From NCBI GenBank assembly GCA_034437795.1, contig DAOTTI010000211.1:1-13858 (forward strand): 13,858 nt of DNA, read 5' to 3'. Each line of letters opens with the position of its first letter. Position 1 is the first letter of the stretch. Positions 5,604-12,281 of the stretch are shown here, one piece after another. Under the pieces are notes generated by a model, which saw nothing but the letters and a program-made list of their open reading frames with translations, had not been told where the DNA came from and ran no database searches. The DNA is from DAOTTI01 sp034437795. GTDB lineage: Bacteria; Chloroflexota; UBA11872; UBA12225. The position numbers and the translations under genes were made by a program.

Positions 5604-7156
5604 GGCGCTTCCCAGTAGGCTCTCAGGTACCCGCGATCGCTCAGCAGGCGGCGAAGCTCCAGCATGGCGGTATACGTCAGCACGGCGTGCAGGGTGTCCC
5701 CCGGCGGGGTCCGCTCCAGGGCCAGGTCCAGGGCGCCCGCCAGGTCGGGACAGATTGCCGGCCCGCCGCCCGTCGCCGCCAGCGCCCCCGCGTATTTCAA
5801 GCGTACCGCAAGATCCTCGGCCCGTCGGCCAGCGACGGTCAGGGACAACGCCTGGCCCGCCAGCCGCTCGAAATCCGCGTCCCAGATCCAGGAGACGTCG
5901 CGCCCGTCGGCGTCCAGGTCGTTCAGCGCCAGCAGCAGGTGCTTGGGCCGGCCGTCGGCGAACAGGGTGCGCAGCACCTCGTTCATGCCCACGGGGTTCT
6001 TGGCCAGGATCAGCACCACCTCGCGCCCCTCCACGGTCGCGCGCTCGAAGCGGCCGAACGCCGCGCGGAAGCTCGCCAGCCCGGCGGTGATCGCCTCCAG
6101 GGAGAGGCCCAGCGCCCAGGCGGCGGCGGCCGCAGCCAGAGCGTTGTAGACGTTGTACAGGCCGGGCACGGGCAGTCGCAGGCTCGTCTCCCCGCCGGGC
6201 GTCACCAGCACCAGGTCCGTCCCGTCGAAGCCGGCTGGCTCCAGCCGGCGCACGTACACCGCTGGCCGCGGCCGCTCGTGGCCGGCGGCGCAGGCGTAGT
6301 GCCCCAGGTGGCCGTAGAAGCAGAGCGGGTACTTCAGCAGCAGACCGCACCGCGGGCAGACCTTGGCGTCGGCCGCATGCTCCAGTCCCGCATGCCCCCA
6401 GCGCGCGTCCTCAATCCCGAAATACACCGCGGCCGGCCAGCCGGCGCGCCCCCCGTCTCCCACCGCCGGAGCCGGCGCTCCCGACCTGGGTCCCGCCCGC
6501 CCAGAGGACGGCGACGGCGCCACGGCCATATCCTGCCCATGCTGCCCGAGCTGCCCGTGCTCCCCGAGCTGCCCGTTCGCCAGCCCCAGGGCCGCCACCG
6601 TCGGGTCGTCGGCGTTCAGGACCAGCGTCATCCGTGTCGTCGCCGACGCGGCGGCCAGTCCCCAGATGGTGCTCCGCCAGAGCGCCGCCACCGTATCCAC
6701 CTCGCCGTAGCGGTCAAGCTGGTCGCGGAACAGGTTCGTCATCACCGCCACGCGCGGCCGCACCGCCGGCACGATGCCGGCAAAGGCGGCCTCATCCGTC
6801 TCGAACACGCCGATCGTGCGCTCCGGCACGTCGAGCCGGCCCAGCCAGCTGGCGTGCGCGGCCAGGGCCGTGGCGACCCCGCGGGCTAGATTTGATCCGG
6901 TCGCATTTCGCAGTGGCTGGAAGCCGGCGCGGGCCAGCACCGCGCCCAGCATGTGGGCCGTGGTCGTCTTGCCGTTGGTGCCTGTCACCACCACCGCGCC
7001 CTGGGGCAGGGCCCCCGCCAGCTGCTCCAGGAGGCGCGGCGCGATGCGCTCGGCCACCAGCCCGGGCAGGGCCGTGCCGCCCCCGCGCCTCAGCAGGCGC
7101 GACGCGCCACCGGCCAGTCGCGCCGCCAGCACGGCGGCGCTGGCGCGCAGGTCCAT
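5600..7156 (-). CDS. murT: Lipid II isoglutaminyl synthase, Mur-ligase-like subunit MurT
   Basis: MurT activates the D-Glu alpha-carboxyl of lipid II with ATP and amidates it with ammonia from GatD. The protein has a P-loop VVTGTNGKTTT (56-66), the MurT block TNLFRDQLDRYGEVD (140-154), a zinc-ribbon region opening CPRCG (267-271), the Mur-ligase stretch GLYNVYNALAAAAAA, and a C-terminal DUF1727 domain with KNPVGMNE (386-393) and DADGRDVSWIWDADFE (415-430). At 518 residues it is longer than S. aureus MurT (437). Much of the excess is a low-complexity insertion at about 195-245. The fourth ribbon cysteine seems missing. The ATG at 7156 gives a family-like N-terminus (LAARLAGGASRLLRRGGGTALPG). 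ATG at 7177 or GTG at 7159 are alternatives, and the longer open frame to 7423 looks non-coding. Confidence 0.92.
   Translation of the reverse strand: MDLRASAAVLAARLAGGASRLLRRGGGTALPGLVAERIAPRLLEQLAGALPQGAVVVTGTNGKTTTAHMLGAVLARAGFQPLRNATGSNLARGVATALAAHASWLGRLDVPERTIGVFETDEAAFAGIVPAVRPRVAVMTNLFRDQLDRYGEVDTVAALWRSTIWGLAAASATTRMTLVLNADDPTVAALGLANGQLGEHGQLGQHGQDMAVAPSPSSGRAGPRSGAPAPAVGDGGRAGWPAAVYFGIEDARWGHAGLEHAADAKVCPRCGLLLKYPLCFYGHLGHYACAAGHERPRPAVYVRRLEPAGFDGTDLVLVTPGGETSLRLPVPGLYNVYNALAAAAAAWALGLSLEAITAGLASFRAAFGRFERATVEGREVVLILAKNPVGMNEVLRTLFADGRPKHLLLALNDLDADGRDVSWIWDADFERLAGQALSLTVAGRRAEDLAVRLKYAGALAATGGGPAICPDLAGALDLALERTPPGDTLHAVLTYTAMLELRRLLSDRGYLRAYWEAP
6533..6577. repeat. 9-bp tandem repeat inside murT
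   Basis: Five adjacent 9-bp units (CTGCCCATG, CTGCCCGAG, CTGCCCGTG, CTCCCCGAG, CTGCCCGTT on the plus strand) keep the reading frame and encode the Gly-Gln/Glu-Leu/His pattern GQLGEHGQLGQHGQDM at MurT residues 195-210. The unit is three codons, so copy-number change would alter linker length without a frameshift. Confidence 0.8.
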
Positions 7157-7321
7157 CACTCGAGATCGCCTCTCCATCGTGCCGTTCGTGCCGCGCCCGC
7201 TCCGGGTCCACCGCCGCTGGGTACCCCGCCGCCGGCGTGATTGCCAGGGGATGAACGGCGGCCTGCTCACCTCAATCGCGCGCCTCGTGCCCGCGTCCCG
7301 GCCCTGGTCCTGCCCGGCCCC

Positions 7322-7370
7322 GATGAACGGCGGCATGTGCCGGCCAGTCACGCCAGTCACGTCCGTCACG
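7322..7370. repeat. Direct repeats upstream of murT
   Basis: The second copy of GATGAACGGCGGC (7322-7334; first copy 7250-7262, period 72 bp) is followed by CCAGTCACG, CCAGTCACG and TCCGTCACG in tandem (7344-7370). They may be binding sites or replication-slippage products. Confidence 0.55.
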
Positions 7371-7478
7371 CGCCAGCGCGCCCCGCCGTCGGCCGCGCCG
7401 CAACGGCGCTGCCCCACCGCCATCGATGATGAGCGATCAATGGGCGCGGCGAAGATGATACCAGCGGGTCTCCCGCGG

Positions 7479-7484
7479 TACGAT
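7479..7484 (+). promoter_or_regulatory. Possible -10 element of radC
   Basis: TACGAT lies ten bases before the radC ATG and matches four of six positions of TATAAT. A transcript from here would be nearly leaderless, consistent with the weak ribosome binding site. The sequence 17 bases upstream (TGATAC) is a poor -35. Confidence 0.25.
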
Positions 7485-7494
7485 AGGCCCTGCC

Positions 7495-8331
7495 ATGAGC
7501 GACACCAGCACCAGGCCCGGCACCGAGCAGGTGGAGGGCGCGCCGGGCGACCGTAACCCAGATCGCCCGCCCGAGGGCCCGTCCATTCGCGAAGGGGCAG
7601 CCGCCTATCTCCTGATACGCGACCTCCCGACCGCCGAGCGCCCCCGCGAGCGCCTGGCGCGCTACGGCCCCGAGCAGCTGACGACGGCCGAGCTATTGGC
7701 GATCATCTGGCGCACCGGCCGCTCCGGCCGCGAGCGCGAGAGCGCGGTGACCATCGCCAGCCGTGCCCTGGCCGAGTTTCACGGCCTGGCCGGCCTGGCC
7801 CGCGCCTCGCTGACCGAGCTGGAGCGGATCAAGGGCGTGGGTCCGGTCAAGGCGATCGAGCTGCGGGCGGCCCTGGAGCTGGGGCGCCGGTACGCCACCA
7901 TGCAGCCGGAAGAGCGGCCGGTGGTGCGCCGCCCCGCCGACGTCTACAACCTGCTGCACTCGGAGATGGCGTCACTGGAGCGGGAGCACCTGCGCGTGGT
8001 CCTGCTGAACAGCAAGAACCACGTGCTGGCGGTGCGTGAGATCTACCGCGGGACGCTCAACTCCAGCAGCGTGCGCGTGGCCGAGCTCTTCCGCGAGGCC
8101 ATCCGCGAGAACTGCGCCAGCCTGATCATCGTCCACAACCACCCCAGCGGCGACCCCACGCCGTCGCCGGAGGACGTGCGGGTCACCGCGGAAGCGGTCA
8201 AGGCGGGCCAGCTCCTGGACATTGAGGTCCTGGACCACATCATCATCGGCAACGGGCGCGACCGCTACATCTCCCTCAAGGAACGGGGCCTCGGCTTCAG
8301 CTACCCCTCAACCCCGCGCCTTGAACCTTGA
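7495..8331 (+). CDS. radC: RadC family JAB-domain protein
   Basis: The 278-residue product belongs to the RadC/UPF0758 family. The N-terminal domain (about 40-135) holds IRDLPTAERPRERLARYG, LLAIIWRTG, and a helix-hairpin-helix IKGVGPVKAIEL (112-123) typical of non-specific DNA contact. The C-terminal JAB/MPN-like metalloprotease fold contains the metal-binding motif HNHPSGDPTPSPED (His214, His216, Asp227) and EVLDHIIIG. Despite the historical name, a direct role in DNA repair is not established for RadC, and its biochemical activity is uncertain. Residues 1-35 form an extra Pro/Gly-rich tail. The ATG lacks a clear Shine-Dalgarno sequence (only AGG about eight bases upstream), which fits a short-leader transcript. 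The gene is alone on its strand, diverges from murT, and converges on the glycosidase-like gene only 22 bp away. Confidence 0.93.
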   Translation: MSDTSTRPGTEQVEGAPGDRNPDRPPEGPSIREGAAAYLLIRDLPTAERPRERLARYGPEQLTTAELLAIIWRTGRSGRERESAVTIASRALAEFHGLAGLARASLTELERIKGVGPVKAIELRAALELGRRYATMQPEERPVVRRPADVYNLLHSEMASLEREHLRVVLLNSKNHVLAVREIYRGTLNSSSVRVAELFREAIRENCASLIIVHNHPSGDPTPSPEDVRVTAEAVKAGQLLDIEVLDHIIIGNGRDRYISLKERGLGFSYPSTPRLEP

Positions 8332-8345
8332 GCTTTGAACCTTGA
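8321..8345. repeat. 14-bp tandem repeat at the radC / glycosidase junction
   Basis: TTGAACCTTGA occurs at 8321-8331 and 8335-8345. The repeat includes the radC stop codon (TGA at 8329-8331) and fills most of the 22-bp gap between the convergent genes. It is markedly more AT-rich than its surroundings. No terminator hairpin was recognised. Confidence 0.7.
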
Positions 8346-8353
8346 ACTGGCGT

Positions 8354-10528
8354 CTACGGTCGGCACTCCGCTCTGGTGATGCGGTTCCCGCTCCGCACGA
8401 AGTCCTGCAGGCAGAGGTAGGCGGGCGTCGGGCTGCCGTCGGGGTTGACCACGCCGAAGCCATACTTCTCGTCCGTGGGCCCCACCAGCGTGCGGAAGTT
8501 CAGGTTCCAGATGATCACGTTGGTCACGTAGGGCGCCTCCCGCTCCACCTGCTCCAGCAGGCGAGCGAAGTACTTGCCCCGCGTCGGCTCGCTGTTGTCC
8601 TGGCCGTACTCGTAGCCGGGCACCGGCTGCGTCGTGGCCGACCAGCCTACCTCGGTGAACCACATCGGCTTCGTATCGCCGTACTTGAGCTGCACCTCGC
8701 GGAGCTGCTGATAGCGCTTGATGTAGAAGCTCCCGTGCCCCTTGAAGCCGCTGCCGATGGGGACGGTCTGCTTGTCCACCCAGTCGTCCGGTGGGTTGTT
8801 GTAGCCACTGGGGTGCACGCCCAGCACGTCGTAGTACTGCTTGATCTCGCCGTTGTTCACCTGGAAGACGAAGTCCAGGTACAGCCGGTCGTCGATCGCC
8901 GTCTTCATCGCATCGAGACAGAACCCCTGCGTGCGCGCCCCCGGATCCAGCCAGCACTCCGCCAGGCCGGTGGGCGTCAGCGCGGGGAGCACCACGATGA
9001 TGGCCGGATCGGCGGCCTTGATGCCCTGATAGGCCGCCTTCTGCAGGCTGACGAAGTCGACGGCGCCCTGCGGCGGGGACGCCGGCCGGTTCGGCCACAG
9101 GCGATCGCCGCCCCACTCCCAGGCCAGGTTCTGCTCGTTCCACGGCTCAATCGCCTTCACCTTCCCGCGGTACCGGCCGGCCAGGAACTGCAGGAAGTCC
9201 TTCAGCATCTCCGGGTTGGACGGCGCGTGCCCGCCGGGCACGGCGTAGAAGTCCGGCGAACGGACGATGCTCAGCAGCAGGTTGAGCCCGCTGGCGCTCA
9301 CGTCGTCCACCACCGCATCCAGAAAGCTCAGCCAGTCGCGCTTGAAGTACTTCGGCCGGCCGTTGACCGGCTGCTCCAGGCAGTTCGCCCGGTTGGCGTT
9401 GCACTGCTCCAGCGAGATCTCGTACTGCGACCAGATCACCTGCTGCTTGGCCCAGCCAAACCCCGCATCCTTGATCAGGCTGATCGCCTGCGGGCGCTTG
9501 CCCGTATTGAAGAAGTCGGCCTGGAAGCCGTAGCTGAGCGGGGTAGTGCGCTGCGCCCCCTGCTGCGACGCTACAGCGCGCTGGCCGGCGGCGCTGGCCG
9601 GGACGGCCACGGCGGTTGGGGTCGGCGTGGCGCGTCCCGGCGGAGACCCCACCAGGCCCCTGAGGAAGGAGACGATCGTCAGCACCGGCGGCTCGCCGAG
9701 CGGGTGCGGCGCCACCACCGGTCCGCTCAGGACCCCCGTCTCCTTGAGCAGGTCGCCGCCCAGCACCGCCGTCACGTCGCCGGCCCTGATCCCGCCCGGG
9801 CCGTCCGTTAGCCACCGCTGGAAGGCGATCCGCTGGAAGCGCTGGGAGACAAACGGCCCAAACAGGCGCGGGCGGTTCATCGGCAGGCCGCAGAACTGGA
9901 TCGCCGCCTCGCTGTCGCCGTTGCCGCACTGGCTGAGGTAGCGCTCGCGGATGGCGGCGTCCTCCAGCCAGGTCAGTCGGATGCGCACGGCGTCCGCAAA
10001 GGACGTGGCGGAGTCCGTCTCGCCGCGGCCGATGCCGAGCAGCTCCAGGCGATCGTCGGCGCCGGCCTCCTCCAGGATCTGGAAGGTGTTGGCGAGCCGC
10101 ACGGGCAGGTCGCCGCAGCGCTGCAGCAGCGTGACCTGGAAAGCCTGGTACAGGCAGCCATCACTGCCCCAGAACGGCGCGGAGACGGGATAGCCGGCGG
10201 CCGGCGGCCCGCCCAGGTGGGTGAAGCGCGACAGGAACGGCTCGCGAACGTCGTAGCCCAGCCCCGTCCCCGCGCCCGTCTGGCGGTAGTGGATGCCCGC
10301 GGTCTCGCCGCCGGCCAGGATCAGCTCTTCCGCCGGCAGGAGCGCCTGCGCCGAGGCCACGCCTCCTCCGACCATCCCCGTCGGGAGCAGCACCGCCACC
10401 AATGCGGCGATGCGTAGCCAGGCGTGGCTGCGCCGGGAGTGAGCCATGAGCCGGCGGCCGGTCTGCCACAGGCGGCGGAGCGGGTGAGTAGCGGATTGGG
10501 GCTTACGGTGGCGGTGCGTTCCCTGCAT
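8354..10528 (-). CDS. Secreted glycoside-hydrolase-like protein (clan GH-A type barrel)
   Basis: The 724-residue product has a basic N-terminus, a hydrophobic core at about 37-55 and an AxA site (VASAQA) near 57-62, indicating secretion. Residues about 65-290 form a domain with Gly/Phe/Tyr motifs (IHYRQTGAGTGLGY, HLGGPPAAGYPVS) often seen in front of Chloroflexota ectodomains. A Pro/Thr/Ala linker (about 297-325) leads to a barrel (330-715). Its candidate catalytic residues are Glu465 in EPWNEQN (acid/base after strand 4) and Glu626 in MWFTEVGWS (nucleophile after strand 7), the clan GH-A layout. Ten cysteines occur as five sequence-adjacent pairs (125/138, 201/213, 376/383, 525/537, 706/722), suggesting disulfides. 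Substrate and exact GH family are not determinable here. The ATG at 10528 has GAGAGGA upstream; ATG at 10447 is possible but has no ribosome binding site. Confidence 0.8.
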   Translation of the reverse strand: MQGTHRHRKPQSATHPLRRLWQTGRRLMAHSRRSHAWLRIAALVAVLLPTGMVGGGVASAQALLPAEELILAGGETAGIHYRQTGAGTGLGYDVREPFLSRFTHLGGPPAAGYPVSAPFWGSDGCLYQAFQVTLLQRCGDLPVRLANTFQILEEAGADDRLELLGIGRGETDSATSFADAVRIRLTWLEDAAIRERYLSQCGNGDSEAAIQFCGLPMNRPRLFGPFVSQRFQRIAFQRWLTDGPGGIRAGDVTAVLGGDLLKETGVLSGPVVAPHPLGEPPVLTIVSFLRGLVGSPPGRATPTPTAVAVPASAAGQRAVASQQGAQRTTPLSYGFQADFFNTGKRPQAISLIKDAGFGWAKQQVIWSQYEISLEQCNANRANCLEQPVNGRPKYFKRDWLSFLDAVVDDVSASGLNLLLSIVRSPDFYAVPGGHAPSNPEMLKDFLQFLAGRYRGKVKAIEPWNEQNLAWEWGGDRLWPNRPASPPQGAVDFVSLQKAAYQGIKAADPAIIVVLPALTPTGLAECWLDPGARTQGFCLDAMKTAIDDRLYLDFVFQVNNGEIKQYYDVLGVHPSGYNNPPDDWVDKQTVPIGSGFKGHGSFYIKRYQQLREVQLKYGDTKPMWFTEVGWSATTQPVPGYEYGQDNSEPTRGKYFARLLEQVEREAPYVTNVIIWNLNFRTLVGPTDEKYGFGVVNPDGSPTPAYLCLQDFVRSGNRITRAECRP

Positions 10529-10531
10529 TGG

Positions 10532-10538
10532 TCCTCTC
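10532..10538 (-). promoter_or_regulatory. Ribosome binding site of the glycosidase-like gene
   Basis: The minus-strand GAGAGGA ends three bases before the ATG at 10528. It favours this start over the internal ATG at 10447, although it implies an unusually long (about 36-residue) basic segment before the hydrophobic core of the signal peptide. Confidence 0.5.
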
Positions 10539-10601
10539 GTCGTTGTCGTGTCGTGGTGTCGTCGTGGCGTACGCCTCGTACGCGTGGGGGGTCATTACGG
10601 G

Positions 10602-10613
10602 CGCACCGGTGCG
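10602..10613. promoter_or_regulatory. 12-bp palindrome in a divergent promoter region (candidate operator)
   Basis: CGCACCGGTGCG is a perfect 12-bp palindrome in the 267-bp region between the divergent glycosidase-like and stress-protein genes. GGCGCACC follows directly as a partial repeat, and another perfect palindrome, GGCGTACGCC, lies at 10566-10575. Position and symmetry fit a dimeric regulator site, but GC-rich palindromes also arise by chance. Confidence 0.25.
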
Positions 10614-10700
10614 GGCGCACCCCGCTCTTGCTCAACGAACGGGCCGGCGCGCGAATCGGATCGCTGCCGTCCCAGAAGGGGGACCGCCGGCGTGGCGCCC

Positions 10701-10729
10701 GATATACGCTCGTTGACAAACGGAACCAA
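10701..10729 (-). promoter_or_regulatory. Candidate promoter for the glycosidase-like gene
   Basis: On the minus strand TTGGTT (10724-10729) and TATATC (10701-10706) are separated by 17 bp and sit in the most AT-rich island of this region. They match 3/6 and 4/6 of the sigma-70-type consensus. The implied leader is about 165 bases. Confidence 0.3.
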
Positions 10730-10795
10730 GTTTAAAGACACCTGGTCGCGGCACGTCGCTTGCTAGGCCATCAGGGGGAGGCACGGTAGCAGCAC

Positions 10796-11239
10796 ATGGC
10801 GATTGTGTCGGGGACCTTTGCCACGCGACTGGAGGCGGACGACGCCATCCAGCAGCTCAAGGCGGCAGGCTTTACTGAGGATGAGTTCGCCCTGATCTCC
10901 CGCGAGCACGAGGCCGTGGGCGCCCCTAAGGACGACGAGCAGCGGGGGCACGAGACGGTGGAGGCAGCGACGGTCGGTGCCGCGGTGGGCGCGGTGGTGG
11001 GCGGCGCCCTGCTCGGCCCGCTGGGGGCCGTACTCGGCGGTGCCGCGGCCGGCGGGGGCCTGGCCGCGCTGCTCCGCACGCGGGGGATGGAGGAGGCCGA
11101 GGCGCGGGCCTATGAGGAACGTCTGCGCGCCGGCCGGCTGGTCCTCCTCGTGTACGTCGACGAGGCGGACCGGCGCGCGGCTGAGGCACGGCGCATCCTC
11201 CAAGGCGCCGGCGCAGACCGCGTAGAACTGGAACCATAG
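10796..11239 (+). CDS. YflT-like general stress protein with glycine zipper
   Basis: The 147-residue product starts MAIVSGTFATRLEADDAIQQ, the alpha/beta module typical of YflT-like heat-induced stress proteins. A Gly/Ala-rich glycine zipper follows (57-93, with VGAAVGAVVGGALLGPLGAVL), then a second alpha/beta half with GMEEAEARAYEERLRAGRLV (97-116) and VYVDEADRRAAEARRIL. Glycine zippers of this type associate with membranes. The family is linked to stress induction, but no biochemical function is known. The ATG has GGGGGAGG about 14 bases upstream, a longer spacing than usual. It diverges from the glycosidase-like gene and converges with the coiled-coil membrane protein gene, so it is probably monocistronic. 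TTGACA at 10713-10718 is a possible -35, but no matching -10 was found. Confidence 0.7.
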   Translation: MAIVSGTFATRLEADDAIQQLKAAGFTEDEFALISREHEAVGAPKDDEQRGHETVEAATVGAAVGAVVGGALLGPLGAVLGGAAAGGGLAALLRTRGMEEAEARAYEERLRAGRLVLLVYVDEADRRAAEARRILQGAGADRVELEP

Positions 11240-11270
11240 CGCGCCAGCACCGCAATTCCCCAAGGCACCA

Positions 11271-11303
11271 ATTACGTAATACGTATTACGCTTTACGCCT
11301 TAC
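11271..11303. repeat. TTACG-rich palindromic repeat between convergent genes
   Basis: The 60-bp gap between the two convergent stops contains TTACG four times (11272, 11286, 11293, 11299). A perfect 16-bp palindrome CGTAATACGTATTACG lies at 11275-11290, overlapping the 10-bp palindrome ATTACGTAAT at 11271-11280. It is AT-rich relative to its surroundings. A bidirectional terminator function is possible but the stem is weak. Confidence 0.65.
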
Positions 11304-12085
11304 GTACTGCGTCCCAAGTAACGTTCCAGCTCCTCCACCGATTCCCGCCTCGCCTCGATCCGGCGCTTGAGCCGTAGAATGCGGTCACTGACGTTGGTCT
11401 GCGTCACCGTCTGGTCATAGGCGACGGCCTGCAGGAAGGTCTCGATCTGGTCCAGGTTGATCTCCGTCAGGCGCAGGTCCTCGGCCCAGCGATTTACTCG
11501 CTCCACCTGCTCGCGCTTGAGGGCGATCAGGTCGTCCAGTTCGGCGGCCACACGCCCTGTGGCTTCCTGTCGCTGGGCCAGCAGCGCACGCAGGTCCTCC
11601 TCCAGCGGCCGGATCGGGTTCGCGCGCAGCGCCCGCAGCAGCAGCACCCGCCGGCGCGAGAGGTCGGCCGCCTGATCCACAAAGTCGGCTACCTCCAAGC
11701 GCTGCTCCGGGCTGAGCAGGGTCACGCCGCTGGGTGTCGACGGGAGGTCGGTCAGGATCAGGTGCTCCAGCGCTACAATCCGGCGCAGCTGCCGCTCGCG
11801 GGCCCGCCAGCGCTCGCGCTCATCCTCGTTGCGGGGCAGCGGAAACTGCTGGAGCGCGCGCTCGACCTCGCGCACGATGTCGTCGCGGCGGGGCACGGCG
11901 CCAACCAGGGCCTTCCTGGCCGCCGCGGCGTAGTACAGGAGCGCCGTCCACGCGCCCCCGCCGCCGAGCATCAGCCAGGCGAAGGCTGGATGGTGCGTCG
12001 GCGCCCAGCCGGCCAGGCCGATGGCCGCCGCGGCGGCCGCCGCCAGGCTCTTGGTGCTCAGCAGTTGCTCGATCCAGTACCGCAT
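11300..12085 (-). CDS. Two-TM coiled-coil protein of unknown function
   Basis: I do not recognise the family. The 261-residue product begins with two hydrophobic segments (about 12-28, AAAAAAAIGLAGWA; and 34-57, AFAWLMLGGGGAWTALLYYAAAA). These are followed by a cytoplasm-type, charge-rich region of about 200 residues predicted as long helices or coiled coil (about 70-110, 125-160, 170-260), with many Arg/Glu/Leu heptad-like repeats and no cysteine. The architecture resembles XpaC-type proteins that neighbour TelA/toxic-anion-resistance proteins, but I see no diagnostic motif. It lies 196 bp downstream of the binding-protein/OmpA gene on the same strand, so the pair may be co-expressed. The ATG lacks a strong ribosome binding site. 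The reading frame itself is well supported by its composition and length. Confidence 0.6.
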   Translation of the reverse strand: MRYWIEQLLSTKSLAAAAAAAIGLAGWAPTHHPAFAWLMLGGGGAWTALLYYAAAARKALVGAVPRRDDIVREVERALQQFPLPRNEDERERWRARERQLRRIVALEHLILTDLPSTPSGVTLLSPEQRLEVADFVDQAADLSRRRVLLLRALRANPIRPLEEDLRALLAQRQEATGRVAAELDDLIALKREQVERVNRWAEDLRLTEINLDQIETFLQAVAYDQTVTQTNVSDRILRLKRRIEARRESVEELERYLGRST

Positions 12086-12105
12086 GCCGGCTGCTGCCCT
12101 ATCTG

Positions 12106-12183
12106 CCCTACGCGCGCCCCCTACGCGCCGCTGGAGCGACGCGCCCGATGGCGACGCCCCAGGCTACCCAGGCACCCAGGTTA
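12106..12183. repeat. Short tandem repeats in an intergenic gap
   Basis: The 196-bp gap between the binding-protein/OmpA gene and the coiled-coil gene holds CCCTACGCGC twice at a 13-bp period (12106-12115, 12119-12128). Nearby, CCCAGG occurs three times in tandem (12158, 12167, 12175; units of 8-9 bp). No clear terminator or promoter was recognised. Confidence 0.55.
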
Positions 12184-12281
12184 CAGTACCGCGTGCCGGT
12201 CAAGTGCTCTGGCCCGAACGCTGGCTTGACGGTTCAGGGTCGCGCCGTGCGGGCCACGCCTCCTTCCCCGCTCCCGCCGGG

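Larger units (their letters stand above)
7157..7494. other. Divergent intergenic region between murT and radC
   Basis: These 338 bp separate two divergent genes and should contain both promoters, but no convincing -35/-10 pair is visible for murT. On the radC side TACGAT (7479-7484) resembles a -10 element, with no good -35; it would give a leader of only a few bases. A 13-bp direct repeat GATGAACGGCGGC occurs at 7250-7262 and 7322-7334. A 9-bp repeat ending GTCACG occurs three times at 7344-7370. The most AT-rich part is 7421-7461. The minus strand is open to 7423 in the murT frame, but its translation is low-complexity and unlike any Mur protein. Confidence 0.5.

Noticed and set aside
5604..6350. 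Upstream extension of the gatD reading frame
   Set aside because: It is an out-of-frame reading of murT; the GTG at 5603 gives the conserved GatD N-terminus, a ribosome binding site and a GTGA overlap.
7157..7423. N-terminal extension of murT by 89 codons
   Set aside because: The translation is Arg/Gly-rich and contains repeat-derived segments (PPFIGAG, PPFIPWQ); known MurT proteins start at the position chosen. It is better read as promoter DNA.
10713..10718. Perfect TTGACA as the -35 of the stress-protein promoter
   Set aside because: No acceptable -10 lies 16-18 bp downstream; TTTAAA follows after only 12 bp. It is kept as a possibility but not annotated.
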